A stretch of 64,000 bases of DNA, from assembly GCA_902761585.1 (NCBI GenBank), contig CACWKX010000004.1, positions 46,532 through 110,531 of the forward strand, written 5' to 3'. The notes under the pieces were generated by a model that was not told the DNA's origin, made no database searches, and was given only the letters and a program-made list of their open reading frames with translations. This DNA comes from an uncultured Lachnospiraceae bacterium (GTDB lineage Bacteria > Bacillota > Clostridia > Lachnospirales > Lachnospiraceae). The position numbers were made by a program, and so were the translations under genes. Positions 9,413 through 17,512 of this stretch are shown piece after piece. The stretch's first letter is position 1; each line of letters begins with the position of its first letter.

Positions 9413-9452
9413 AGGTTTCAAGTGTGTTACAGTGAATATAAGAACACAGAAA

Positions 9453-9496
9453 GCAGGCACGCCCGGCAGGTTTCAAAAGCGGGTGTGCCTGTTTTT
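9453..9496 (+). terminator. Terminator after the small membrane protein
   Basis: Stem GCAGGCACGCCCG pairing with CGGGTGTGCCTGT (one G-U) around a loop of about 15 bases, followed by five T. It separates thrC and the membrane gene from the next unit. Confidence 0.85.
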
Positions 9497-9570
9497 AACC
9501 TTCACGAGGCGGAAGGGATGGCATATAATCAGACCTGTTGGTGACATCCTGAGGGGGAAAGTTCGACAGG

Positions 9571-10341
9571 ATGAAAATGGACAGCTGCACACGCATACAG
9601 GCAGCACAGGGGGCAAAGAACGTGGAGATCAGGGTACTTGAACTGTTGGAGGGAGCGAAAAAGGCGCGGGGACTGACGGTGGTCATCGATGTGTTCCGCG
9701 CGTTTACGACAGAATGCTATGCATTCTCGGAAGGAGCGCTCTGGTCCTGGCCGATTGCGCGGCTTGAGGATGCATTCGCTCTGAAGAAACGTTATCCGGA
9801 TGCTGTTCTCCTCGGCGAGAGAGGCGGCGCGAAGGTAGACGGCTGCGATCTCGGAAATTCCCCGTACGATGTGACGAAGACATCCTTCAAGGGGAAGGCG
9901 ATGATCCATTCGACATCTGCCGGAACACAGGGGATAGCTGCAGCTGCGAAGGCAGGTGCGGAGGAAATCGTGACAGGAAGCCTTGTGAATGCAAAGGCTG
10001 TTGCGGCGTATATCCGTTTCCGGAATCCTTCCGTCGTATCGATTGTCGCGATGGGAAAGGCAGGACTTACAAGTACAAACGAGGATCTGATCTGTGCGCG
10101 CTATATCGAAGCCCTTCTGAAGGGGGAAGCGTATGATATCGACGGGAAGATTGCCTGGCTGAGGAATCATGGGGCGGAGCAGTTCTTTGATCCGGCTCAG
10201 GCGGATATTTTTCCAACGGAGGATTATCCGCTCTGCGTGGCGCATGACCGGTTTAACTTCGTACTGAGGGTCTGCAGAGATGAGAAAGGACGCCTGATGA
10301 TCAGACGGGCGGACCCGCTGGAGTGGATCGAAAGAACCTGA
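9571..10341 (+). CDS. ComB family protein (2-phosphosulfolactate phosphatase-like)
   Basis: 256 residues. The fold and motifs match the ComB family: VIDVFRAFTTECYAFSEGA near residue 32, LLGERGGAKVDGCDLGNSP near 84, HSTSAGTQGIAAA near 112, and NEDLICARYIEALL near 171. In methanogens ComB dephosphorylates 2-phosphosulfolactate in coenzyme M synthesis. Bacterial members exist in organisms that do not make coenzyme M, so the substrate here is not known. The start ATG 9571 has GAGGGGG about 12 bases upstream; an ATG at 9577 is the alternative. The SUV3-like helicase gene begins 52 bases after its stop, so the two may be cotranscribed. Confidence 0.8.
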   Translation: MKMDSCTRIQAAQGAKNVEIRVLELLEGAKKARGLTVVIDVFRAFTTECYAFSEGALWSWPIARLEDAFALKKRYPDAVLLGERGGAKVDGCDLGNSPYDVTKTSFKGKAMIHSTSAGTQGIAAAAKAGAEEIVTGSLVNAKAVAAYIRFRNPSVVSIVAMGKAGLTSTNEDLICARYIEALLKGEAYDIDGKIAWLRNHGAEQFFDPAQADIFPTEDYPLCVAHDRFNFVLRVCRDEKGRLMIRRADPLEWIERT

Positions 10342-10393
10342 CATCGGAAGGAAAGACGAAAGAGGCGGAAGGAACCGGGAGCAGGAGAGGAAC

Positions 10394-12835
10394 ATGAGAG
10401 AGCAGTTCAAGGGAATCCGGGAATCGGATGTGGAAGCCTGCATCCCCGCTGATGTGCTCGGGCAGATTGAGACGGAGGCAGACCGGCTGACAGACGTACT
10501 GGCAGGTCTGATCAGCTACAGTGATGAGATCCGGATGGAGGATGGCGAGGGCAGCAGACGTTCCCTTCAGACAATTGAATCGGATGCAGAGGCGCTGGCA
10601 CTGTTCCGTCATCAGCTGGAGGCAGATCCGGTTTCCGGGTTTTTAAACGGGACAAAGGTGAGACAGGGAAAGTCCGCAGATACACTGCTTGGGAGCTTTC
10701 GGAAAAAAATGCGTCTGAGGATTTCAGGACAGACGCTTCGAACAATCGGGACCAGGATTGCGGACAGGCTTCAGGAGGATCTGCAGCCTGAACGGGGAGG
10801 CATGAGACGCAGAAGAAGGCCGGAGCCGGTGCTGGTTGGCAGCATCAGAGCACTTCCGGACAGCTATGGCAGGGCAGCGGTGATTTCAGCCGCAGCCGTG
10901 CGTGTCGGGCAAAACACAAGGCTTCTGCATGCATGTGCGGCAAAGTACCAGCTTGAAGCAGCAGAGGCCATGCTGGACCGGTACGATTCGATCCATGAGG
11001 TGGCCCGGTCTCACGTTCCGGATCTCTTCAGCGATGCCAGAAAAATCAGGCGTCATTTTACCATCCATGTGGGAGGTACCAACACAGGAAAGACGCATGA
11101 CGCCATGAAGGCGCTTGCCAATGCTCCTTCCGGCGTCTATCTGGCGCCGCTTAGAATGTTGGCCTATGAAGGCCGGGCGGTCATCGAGGAATATGGTGTC
11201 CCGTGCAGCTTTGCAACCGGTGAGGAGAAGGAAATCAAACCTGAAGCCTCCCATATCTCAGAGACGATCGGGATGCTCGATTTCCGCCATCGGTATGATA
11301 TGGCTGTGATTGATGAGTGCCAGCTGATATCCGGAGAGGACGGGTCTCTTTACACCAATGCCATTCTCGGCGTCAATGCGCCCTTTGTGGAGGTTTGCTG
11401 CGCATACAGCGGACTTGAGATTACGAAACAACTGATCACACTCTGCGGGGATACGTACGAGGTGGTCGAGCATATCCGCACAAGCGAGTTGAAGTTCGAG
11501 GAGGAGCCGTACCAGGGGCCGAGAAAGAACGATGCGTACATCGTCTTCTCAAGGCTGGGCGCCTATGAGATGGCGGCCTGGCTTCAGAAAAAAGGGATGA
11601 ATCCGTCCATTGTCTATGGAAAACTTCCCTACGAAGTGAAAATGGAGGAGGCGCGGAAGTTCGAGCGCGGCGACACGGACTGTCTTGTCGCGACAGATGC
11701 CATTGCGATCGGCCAGAACTACAACATAGAGCGGATCGTCTTCCGGGATACGGTCAAACATATCAATCGCAAGGAAGTGGAGCTGGATTCCCAGACGGTC
11801 AAGCAAGTCGCGGGAAGGGCTGGACGGTACGGACGTTTCCCGGTCGGCTATGTGAATACATTTGACGCGGCAGACAGAGCGGAAATCCGGCAGAAGCTGG
11901 AGGAAAAGGATATTCCCTCCGCGGCTGCACCCCTGGAGCTGCCATCGTTTCTGGTGGATGTCGATCTCCCGCTGAGTCTGATCTATAAGGCATGGAATGA
12001 GGCAAAGGCAGGAGTGCCGTTTGTCAAGGCGGACACATCCACCGAGCTTTATATCTGCAGACTCATCGAATCGCGGTATAGGCGGATTGGGAAACGGGAT
12101 GAGTACAGCCTTGCAGCCCTGCCGCTGGATCTGAGGGACCGGGATCAGGAGGATCTGCTTGACAATCTTCTGTATCTGTATGACAAGGGAACCGGGACGG
12201 ACGAGGAGTGGAAGCTTCTGCTTCTGGATAAAGAACAGATTGGAAAGATTTTGCGGTACAGGCCGCACATGATGACATTGGAGAAGCTTTGCAGGCAGCT
12301 GGATCTGGCAAGCTCGTTTTTCTACAAGATCAGAAGAGACGATCTCGCTTCCTATGTCATTCGGCTGAAACCGCCCATCACAAAGCGCATCGCTGAGATG
12401 ATGGCGGAAAAGCCGGAGAATCGGACGGAAGAATCCGGGAATAGGACCGGTATGCCGGCACAGTCTGCGCCCCAGGACCACCATGCGGACTGGATTCTGG
12501 CATACATCTACATCTCTGTCTCAGGGCAGACAGAGCGCAACACCGGACGTTTTCCGTATGGAGATTACAGAAGGCTGTATTCAAGAGAGCTTCAGCAGTC
12601 TTATGGCAATGAAGCCACCTATATTGATTACTACTGCTACAAGAGAAAGACCAGGACGCCGGAATATTGTCGCTTTGAGCCGTACTTCCGGTATACAGTG
12701 AAGCTGGATCCGAAGTACATTGTCTCTGACGAAGGCGCGTACTATCTGGCGGAGCATTTCCAGATTGTACGCTGTGATTATCAGCACAGTGCCTCACCGA
12801 TGCAGATCAGAGGGAAGCATAAAGCCGGACGCTGA
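10394..12835 (+). CDS. SUV3-like superfamily 2 RNA helicase
   Basis: 813 residues; the start ATG 10394 lies after GGAGCAGGAGAGG. Motif I is HVGGTNTGKTHDAM (about 223-236), closely like the HVGPTNSGKT of SUV3. Motif Ia is YLAPLRMLAYE, motif II is VIDECQLI (about 304-311, DECQ where SUV3 has DEIQ), and motif VI is QVAGRAGRYGRFPVG (about 470-484). TDAIAIGQNYNIERIVF corresponds to motif V. SUV3 is the mitochondrial degradosome helicase; bacterial homologs are little studied. The first 200 residues, with an Arg-rich patch RRRRRPEP, and the last 200 residues match nothing I can name. RNA unwinding in decay is a reasonable inference, not shown by the sequence. Confidence 0.82.
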   Translation: MREQFKGIRESDVEACIPADVLGQIETEADRLTDVLAGLISYSDEIRMEDGEGSRRSLQTIESDAEALALFRHQLEADPVSGFLNGTKVRQGKSADTLLGSFRKKMRLRISGQTLRTIGTRIADRLQEDLQPERGGMRRRRRPEPVLVGSIRALPDSYGRAAVISAAAVRVGQNTRLLHACAAKYQLEAAEAMLDRYDSIHEVARSHVPDLFSDARKIRRHFTIHVGGTNTGKTHDAMKALANAPSGVYLAPLRMLAYEGRAVIEEYGVPCSFATGEEKEIKPEASHISETIGMLDFRHRYDMAVIDECQLISGEDGSLYTNAILGVNAPFVEVCCAYSGLEITKQLITLCGDTYEVVEHIRTSELKFEEEPYQGPRKNDAYIVFSRLGAYEMAAWLQKKGMNPSIVYGKLPYEVKMEEARKFERGDTDCLVATDAIAIGQNYNIERIVFRDTVKHINRKEVELDSQTVKQVAGRAGRYGRFPVGYVNTFDAADRAEIRQKLEEKDIPSAAAPLELPSFLVDVDLPLSLIYKAWNEAKAGVPFVKADTSTELYICRLIESRYRRIGKRDEYSLAALPLDLRDRDQEDLLDNLLYLYDKGTGTDEEWKLLLLDKEQIGKILRYRPHMMTLEKLCRQLDLASSFFYKIRRDDLASYVIRLKPPITKRIAEMMAEKPENRTEESGNRTGMPAQSAPQDHHADWILAYIYISVSGQTERNTGRFPYGDYRRLYSRELQQSYGNEATYIDYYCYKRKTRTPEYCRFEPYFRYTVKLDPKYIVSDEGAYYLAEHFQIVRCDYQHSASPMQIRGKHKAGR

Positions 12836-12838
12836 AAA

Positions 12839-12945
12839 CCAAAGACAGAAAAACAAAGACAGAAAAACAAAGACAGAAAGGCAAAGACGGAAAGGTAAAG
12901 ACGGAAAGGCAAAGGCGGACAGGCAAGACAGAAAGAGAAAGACAG
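12839..12945 (+). repeat. Purine-rich minisatellite, about 14-bp unit
   Basis: About seven imperfect copies of a unit like CAAAGACAGAAAAA, drifting to CAAAGACGGAAAGG, begin three bases after the helicase stop and end before the terminator. No gene is seen in it. Similar purine-rich tracts with other unit lengths occur at 30221-30330 and 32822-32905. Confidence 0.8.
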
Positions 12946-12955
12946 GATAGCGAAG

Positions 12956-12987
12956 AAATGGCTCCGGGCTGATGCCCGGAGCCATTT
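12956..12987. terminator. Bidirectional terminator between convergent genes
   Basis: Perfect 14-bp stem, AAATGGCTCCGGGC / GCCCGGAGCCATTT, with a TGAT loop. It lies between the helicase (+) and the dehydratase activase fusion (-) and can serve both. Confidence 0.85.
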
Positions 12988-13051
12988 GTCTGCCTGAAGC
13001 GTATGACCTGGTTCTTGTGATCTTGTTTTTTCCGTGTACGGTGGTTTCGTA

Positions 13052-16000
13052 TCAGGCGAGCGCCGCTTCGCTCTCCATGTTCCGGACGGCGGCTGACAGC
13101 ATCAGCTTAATCCGGTTGAGCTGGTTTGCCTCCGATGCACCTGGGTCGTAGTCGATGGCGACAATGTTTGCGTCGGCGTGCTGCCGGCGGATTTCTTTTA
13201 TAACACCCTTCCCCATGATATGGTTCGGCAGGCAGCCGAAGGGCTGGACGCAGACGATATTCTTCGTGCCCTCCTCGATCAGCTCAAGCATCTCGCCAGT
13301 CAGGAACCATCCCTCGCCGGTCTGGTTGCCGATCGAGATGACCGCCTTCGCCCGCTCGGCAAGGCTTTGGATATGGTGCGGTGCCTTGAAACGGCGGGAA
13401 GCATCAAGCGCCTCGCGGGCGGTTTTCCTGCAGTGCTCGACGAACTTGATGCCGATGTTGCAGAGTGCCGTTGTCGCCTTCCCGGCATAGTGGTTCTGGC
13501 ACTTGAAGTTCTCATTGTAGAGGCTGTAGAGGATGAAGTCCAGAAGCTCCGGCTGGACAGCCTCAGCGCCCTCGCGCTCCAGAAGCTCAACCAGATGGTT
13601 GTTTGCGGCGGGAGAGTACTTGACCAGAATCTCACCGACAATTCCGACCTTCGGTTTTTTCATGTCCTCATGGATCGGCAGGGAATCAAACTCCTGGACA
13701 ATCCTTTCGCATAGTCGCTTGTAATCCTTTCCGGAGGGGTTCTCGGAATAGAGGAAGTCGATGCATTCCTTCTCCAGCTTTTCATGCAGCCTGTCTGCAC
13801 TTCCGCGCTCCAGCTCATATGGGCGGACACGGTAGAGACATTTCATGAACAGGTCGCCGAACTCGCAGGCAAAAAGCGCCCGCTTTGCAAATGAATAGTT
13901 CAGGCGGAAGCCTGGATTGCTCTCCAGTCCCTGCACCGAAGCGGCGATGACCGGCACATATTCCATCCCGGCTTTCTTCAGCGCCCGGCGGAAGAAGCCG
14001 ACATAGTTCGACGCGCGGCAGCCGCCGCCGGTCTGGGACATGATGATCGCGCACTTGTGCGGATCGTACTTGCCGGATTCCAGCTCGCTCATCATCTGCC
14101 CGACGACAATCAGGGACGGGTAGCAGGCGTCATTGTTGACATATTTCAGTCCCTTGTCGACCGCGTCCTTCTCAGGCGGATTGACGACCACCATATTGTA
14201 GCCGCTCGCTGTCATGGCAGCTTCCAGAAGACCGAAGTGAATCGGACTCATCTGAGGCACAAGGATGGTGTAGTCCTTCCGCATTTCCTTTGTAAACGAA
14301 ACGGTCTCCTGAGCAGAAGAACGGATGGTCCGGGCGGTATGGTTCTTTTTACGGATTCGGATGGCCGCGATCAGTGAACGAATCCGGATTCTCGCCGCAC
14401 CGAGGTTGTTGACCTCGTCAATCTTCAGACAGGTGTAGAGCTTATCCGATCCGGTCAGGATCTCATCGACCTGGTCGGTTGTGACCGCATCGACACCGCA
14501 ACCGAACGAGTTGAGCTGGATGAGATCCAGATTGTCACGCTGCTTCACAAACTCCGCTGCGCCGTAGAGCCGCGTGTGGTACATCCACTGGTCCAGAACG
14601 CGGAGCGGACGTTCAATCGGGGCGAGCTCCGAGATGGAATCCTCGGAGAGCACTGCCATGCCGTAGGAGTTGATCATTTCCGGGATGCCATGGTTGATCT
14701 CCGGATCGATGTGATAAGGCCGTCCGGCCAGCACGATGCCATGCTTTCCGGTCTCCTCCAGATAATCCAGAATCCGCTGCCCTTCTGCATAAACCGCCTG
14801 CCTTGTGCGGTCCAGCTCCGTCCATGCCGCTGAAGCTGCCTCGCGCACTTCCCGCTCCGGAAGATCGGAGAAGACATCAACTAGCTGCTCCGTGACCGTC
14901 TTCAGATTCTCGAAGGATATGAACGGGCAGATGAAATCGATATTCTTTGACCGGATCGTCTCAACATTATTCTTGATGTTCATCGGGTAGGACGTCACGA
15001 TCGGGCAGTCGTAATGGTTGCCGGCTTCCTTGAACTCCTTCCGCTCATAGGGGATGCAGGGATAGAAGATTTTCTTCACGCCCTGCGCGATCAGCCACTC
15101 GATGTGACCATGCGTCAGCTTGGCCGGATAGCACTCGGACTCGGACGGGATTGACTCGATGCCAAGCTCGTAGATCCGATGTGTGCTCGCCGGCGAAAGC
15201 ACGACATGATACTTCAGCTTTGTGAAGAACAGATGCCAGAACGGGTACAACTCGTACATATTCAGCACGCGCGGGATACCGATCGTTCCCCGCTCCGCTT
15301 CATCCTCTGGCAGAACCTCCCTGTCAAAGAGCAGGTGGTTCTTGAAATCGTACATGTTCGGCAGGTTTTCAGCATTCTTCTTCTTGCCGATGCCCCGTTC
15401 ACACCGGTTTCCGGAGATGAAGGTCCGTCCGCCGGAGAAATGGTTCACTGTCAGCCTGCAGTGATTCGTGCAGCCCTGGCACTTGGCATTGTGTGTTGTA
15501 TACTGGAGCGCACGGATCTGACGGATCGAGAGCATGGAAGTCTGTTTCCCTTCCTCATAGCGCTCCCTTGCGATCAGACCGGCTCCAAACGCGCCCATGA
15601 TGCCTGCAATGTCCGGGCGGATGGCTTCACAGCCGGCAATTTTCTCGAACGCTCTCAGAACGCCGTCGTTGTAGAAGGTTCCGCCCTGGCAGACGATGTG
15701 GCGGCCAAGCTCTTTGGCATCAGAAACCTTAATGACCTTGTACAGAGCATTTTTTATGACTGAGTAGGAAAGACCGGCGGAGATATCCTCGACACTGGCT
15801 CCCTCCTTCTGCGCCTGCTTGACCTTTGAGTTCATGAAGACTGTGCATCGGGTACCGAGGTCAAAGGGGTGCTCCGCAAAAAGCGCCGCCTTTGCGAAGT
15901 CCTCCACCGAATAGTTCAGAGACTTTGCAAAGGTCTCGATGAACGATCCGCAGCCGGAGGAGCAGGCCTCGTTGAGCTGCACCGAATCGACCGCGTGATT

Positions 16001-17383
16001 CTTGATTTTGATGCATTTCATATCCTGTCCGCCGATGTCGAGAATACAGTCCACATCCGGGTCGAAGAAGGACGCCGCATAGTAGTGTGCGATGGTCTCG
16101 ACTTCGCCCTCGTCCAGCATCAGAGCAGACTTGACCAGCGCCTCGCCGTAGCCGGTGGAGCAGGAATAGACAATATGGGCATCCTCAGGCAGCCGGTCAT
16201 AGATCTCCTCAATCGCACGGATAGCCGTCTTCAGCGGGCTGCCATTGTTGTTGCTGTAAAACGAGTACAGGAGGGAGCCGTCCTCCGAGACGAGCGCCGC
16301 TTTTGTTGTTGTGGATCCGGCATCGATGCCGAGGAAGCAGTTTCCACTGTAGGACTCCAGATCCTCCGTCGCCACGTTGTACTGATTCTGCCGTTCGATG
16401 AAGTCGTCATATTCATCCTGAGAGGCAAAGAGAGGCTCCATGCGCGGAACCTCGAACTGGATCTGAACGCCGTCCGTCAATTCCTTCTCCAGCTCACTCA
16501 GCAGGCGGTCGGAGTCCTCATCCGTAACCGTCTTACCATCCTCATAAAGCTGCTCAGCAAGCTTTTCGTGCTGCTTTGAGTGGTTGACGGCCATTGCGGA
16601 ATGGGCATTCAGACCGGCACCGATTGCGGCAAACAGATGGGAATTATCCGGGATGATGGCATGCTCGTCGTCAAGCTTCAGCGTGCGGATGAAGGCTGTC
16701 CGCAGTTCACTCAGAAAATGGAGCGGCCCGCCGAGGAAGGCAACATGCCCCCTGATCGGACGTCCACAGGCCAGACCGGAGATGGTCTGGTTTACAACAG
16801 CCTGGAAAATGGATGCGGCGAGGTCTTCCTTTGTCGCGCCGTCATTGATCAGAGGCTGGATATCGGTCTTGGCGAAAACACCGCATCTGGCGGCGATGGT
16901 ATAGAGAGACTGATAGTGCTTCGCATACTCATTCAGTCCTGTGACATCGGTCTGGAGCAGGGACGCCATCTGATCGATGAAGGAACCGGTGCCGCCGGCG
17001 CAGGTTCCATTCATACGCTGATCAATCGAGGAACCGTCAAAATAGATGATCTTCGCATCCTCCCCACCGAGCTCAATCGCGACATCCGTCTGCGGCGCAT
17101 ATTTTTTCAGTGCCGTTGAGACCGCGATGACCTCCTGGACAAAGGGAATATCCATGTTTCCCGCGAGTGCAAGTCCGCCGGAGCCTGTGATCACCGGGGA
17201 AACCTTCACGTCCCCCACCGCCTCCCGGGCTTCCTTCACAAGGCGGGCAAGTGTACCCTGGATATCCGCAAAGTGTCTCTGATAATCTGAGAAGAGCAGC
17301 TTTTTGCTTTCATCAAGGACGGCCACCTTGACAGTGGTGGAGCCAATGTCCACGCCGAGTGCGTACTTTGTATTCCGTGCCAT
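13052..17383 (-). CDS. Giant 2-hydroxyacyl-CoA dehydratase activase-related fusion protein
   Basis: 1443 residues, starting at the ATG at 17383 (MARNTKYALGVDIGSTTVK) after a weak AAGAAAG site. Order of parts: a first BcrA/BadF/HgdC-type ATPase module at about 1-300 with GVDIGSTTVK and NGTCAGGTGSF (near 124); a second at about 350-610 with GIDAGSTTTK and NEACSSGCGSF (near 469); a Cys cluster CQGCTNHC near 634; a DUF2229-like region from about 700; and an HgdB/HgdC-related C-terminal part from about 1040 (ILVPQMSPIHFGLLEAA). The paired Cys motifs suggest an iron-sulfur cluster at an ATPase dimer interface, as in the activators of 2-hydroxyglutaryl-CoA dehydratase. Large fusions of this type are common in anaerobes, but the substrate is unknown. 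It is transcribed alone, convergent with the helicase and divergent from the next gene. Confidence 0.85.
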   Translation of the reverse strand: MARNTKYALGVDIGSTTVKVAVLDESKKLLFSDYQRHFADIQGTLARLVKEAREAVGDVKVSPVITGSGGLALAGNMDIPFVQEVIAVSTALKKYAPQTDVAIELGGEDAKIIYFDGSSIDQRMNGTCAGGTGSFIDQMASLLQTDVTGLNEYAKHYQSLYTIAARCGVFAKTDIQPLINDGATKEDLAASIFQAVVNQTISGLACGRPIRGHVAFLGGPLHFLSELRTAFIRTLKLDDEHAIIPDNSHLFAAIGAGLNAHSAMAVNHSKQHEKLAEQLYEDGKTVTDEDSDRLLSELEKELTDGVQIQFEVPRMEPLFASQDEYDDFIERQNQYNVATEDLESYSGNCFLGIDAGSTTTKAALVSEDGSLLYSFYSNNNGSPLKTAIRAIEEIYDRLPEDAHIVYSCSTGYGEALVKSALMLDEGEVETIAHYYAASFFDPDVDCILDIGGQDMKCIKIKNHAVDSVQLNEACSSGCGSFIETFAKSLNYSVEDFAKAALFAEHPFDLGTRCTVFMNSKVKQAQKEGASVEDISAGLSYSVIKNALYKVIKVSDAKELGRHIVCQGGTFYNDGVLRAFEKIAGCEAIRPDIAGIMGAFGAGLIARERYEEGKQTSMLSIRQIRALQYTTHNAKCQGCTNHCRLTVNHFSGGRTFISGNRCERGIGKKKNAENLPNMYDFKNHLLFDREVLPEDEAERGTIGIPRVLNMYELYPFWHLFFTKLKYHVVLSPASTHRIYELGIESIPSESECYPAKLTHGHIEWLIAQGVKKIFYPCIPYERKEFKEAGNHYDCPIVTSYPMNIKNNVETIRSKNIDFICPFISFENLKTVTEQLVDVFSDLPEREVREAASAAWTELDRTRQAVYAEGQRILDYLEETGKHGIVLAGRPYHIDPEINHGIPEMINSYGMAVLSEDSISELAPIERPLRVLDQWMYHTRLYGAAEFVKQRDNLDLIQLNSFGCGVDAVTTDQVDEILTGSDKLYTCLKIDEVNNLGAARIRIRSLIAAIRIRKKNHTARTIRSSAQETVSFTKEMRKDYTILVPQMSPIHFGLLEAAMTASGYNMVVVNPPEKDAVDKGLKYVNNDACYPSLIVVGQMMSELESGKYDPHKCAIIMSQTGGGCRASNYVGFFRRALKKAGMEYVPVIAASVQGLESNPGFRLNYSFAKRALFACEFGDLFMKCLYRVRPYELERGSADRLHEKLEKECIDFLYSENPSGKDYKRLCERIVQEFDSLPIHEDMKKPKVGIVGEILVKYSPAANNHLVELLEREGAEAVQPELLDFILYSLYNENFKCQNHYAGKATTALCNIGIKFVEHCRKTAREALDASRRFKAPHHIQSLAERAKAVISIGNQTGEGWFLTGEMLELIEEGTKNIVCVQPFGCLPNHIMGKGVIKEIRRQHADANIVAIDYDPGASEANQLNRIKLMLSAAVRNMESEAALA

Positions 17384-17439
17384 ATAGATCAATAATTCTT
17401 TCTTATTAAAAATGTGTGTATGATTCGATTCACAATGGG

Positions 17440-17446
17440 GTATTAT
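17440..17446 (-). promoter_or_regulatory. Possible -10 element for the activase fusion
   Basis: On the minus strand TATAAT lies here, about 57 bases upstream of the ATG at 17383. No good -35 is found 17 bases further up. The divergent gap 17384-17512 is otherwise featureless to my eye. Confidence 0.3.
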
Positions 17447-17512
17447 ACAACAGTCTGAAGGAGCAGGAGAAGCAACAAAGACCGGCGAATGTATTGAGCA
17501 TAATGGACATAT

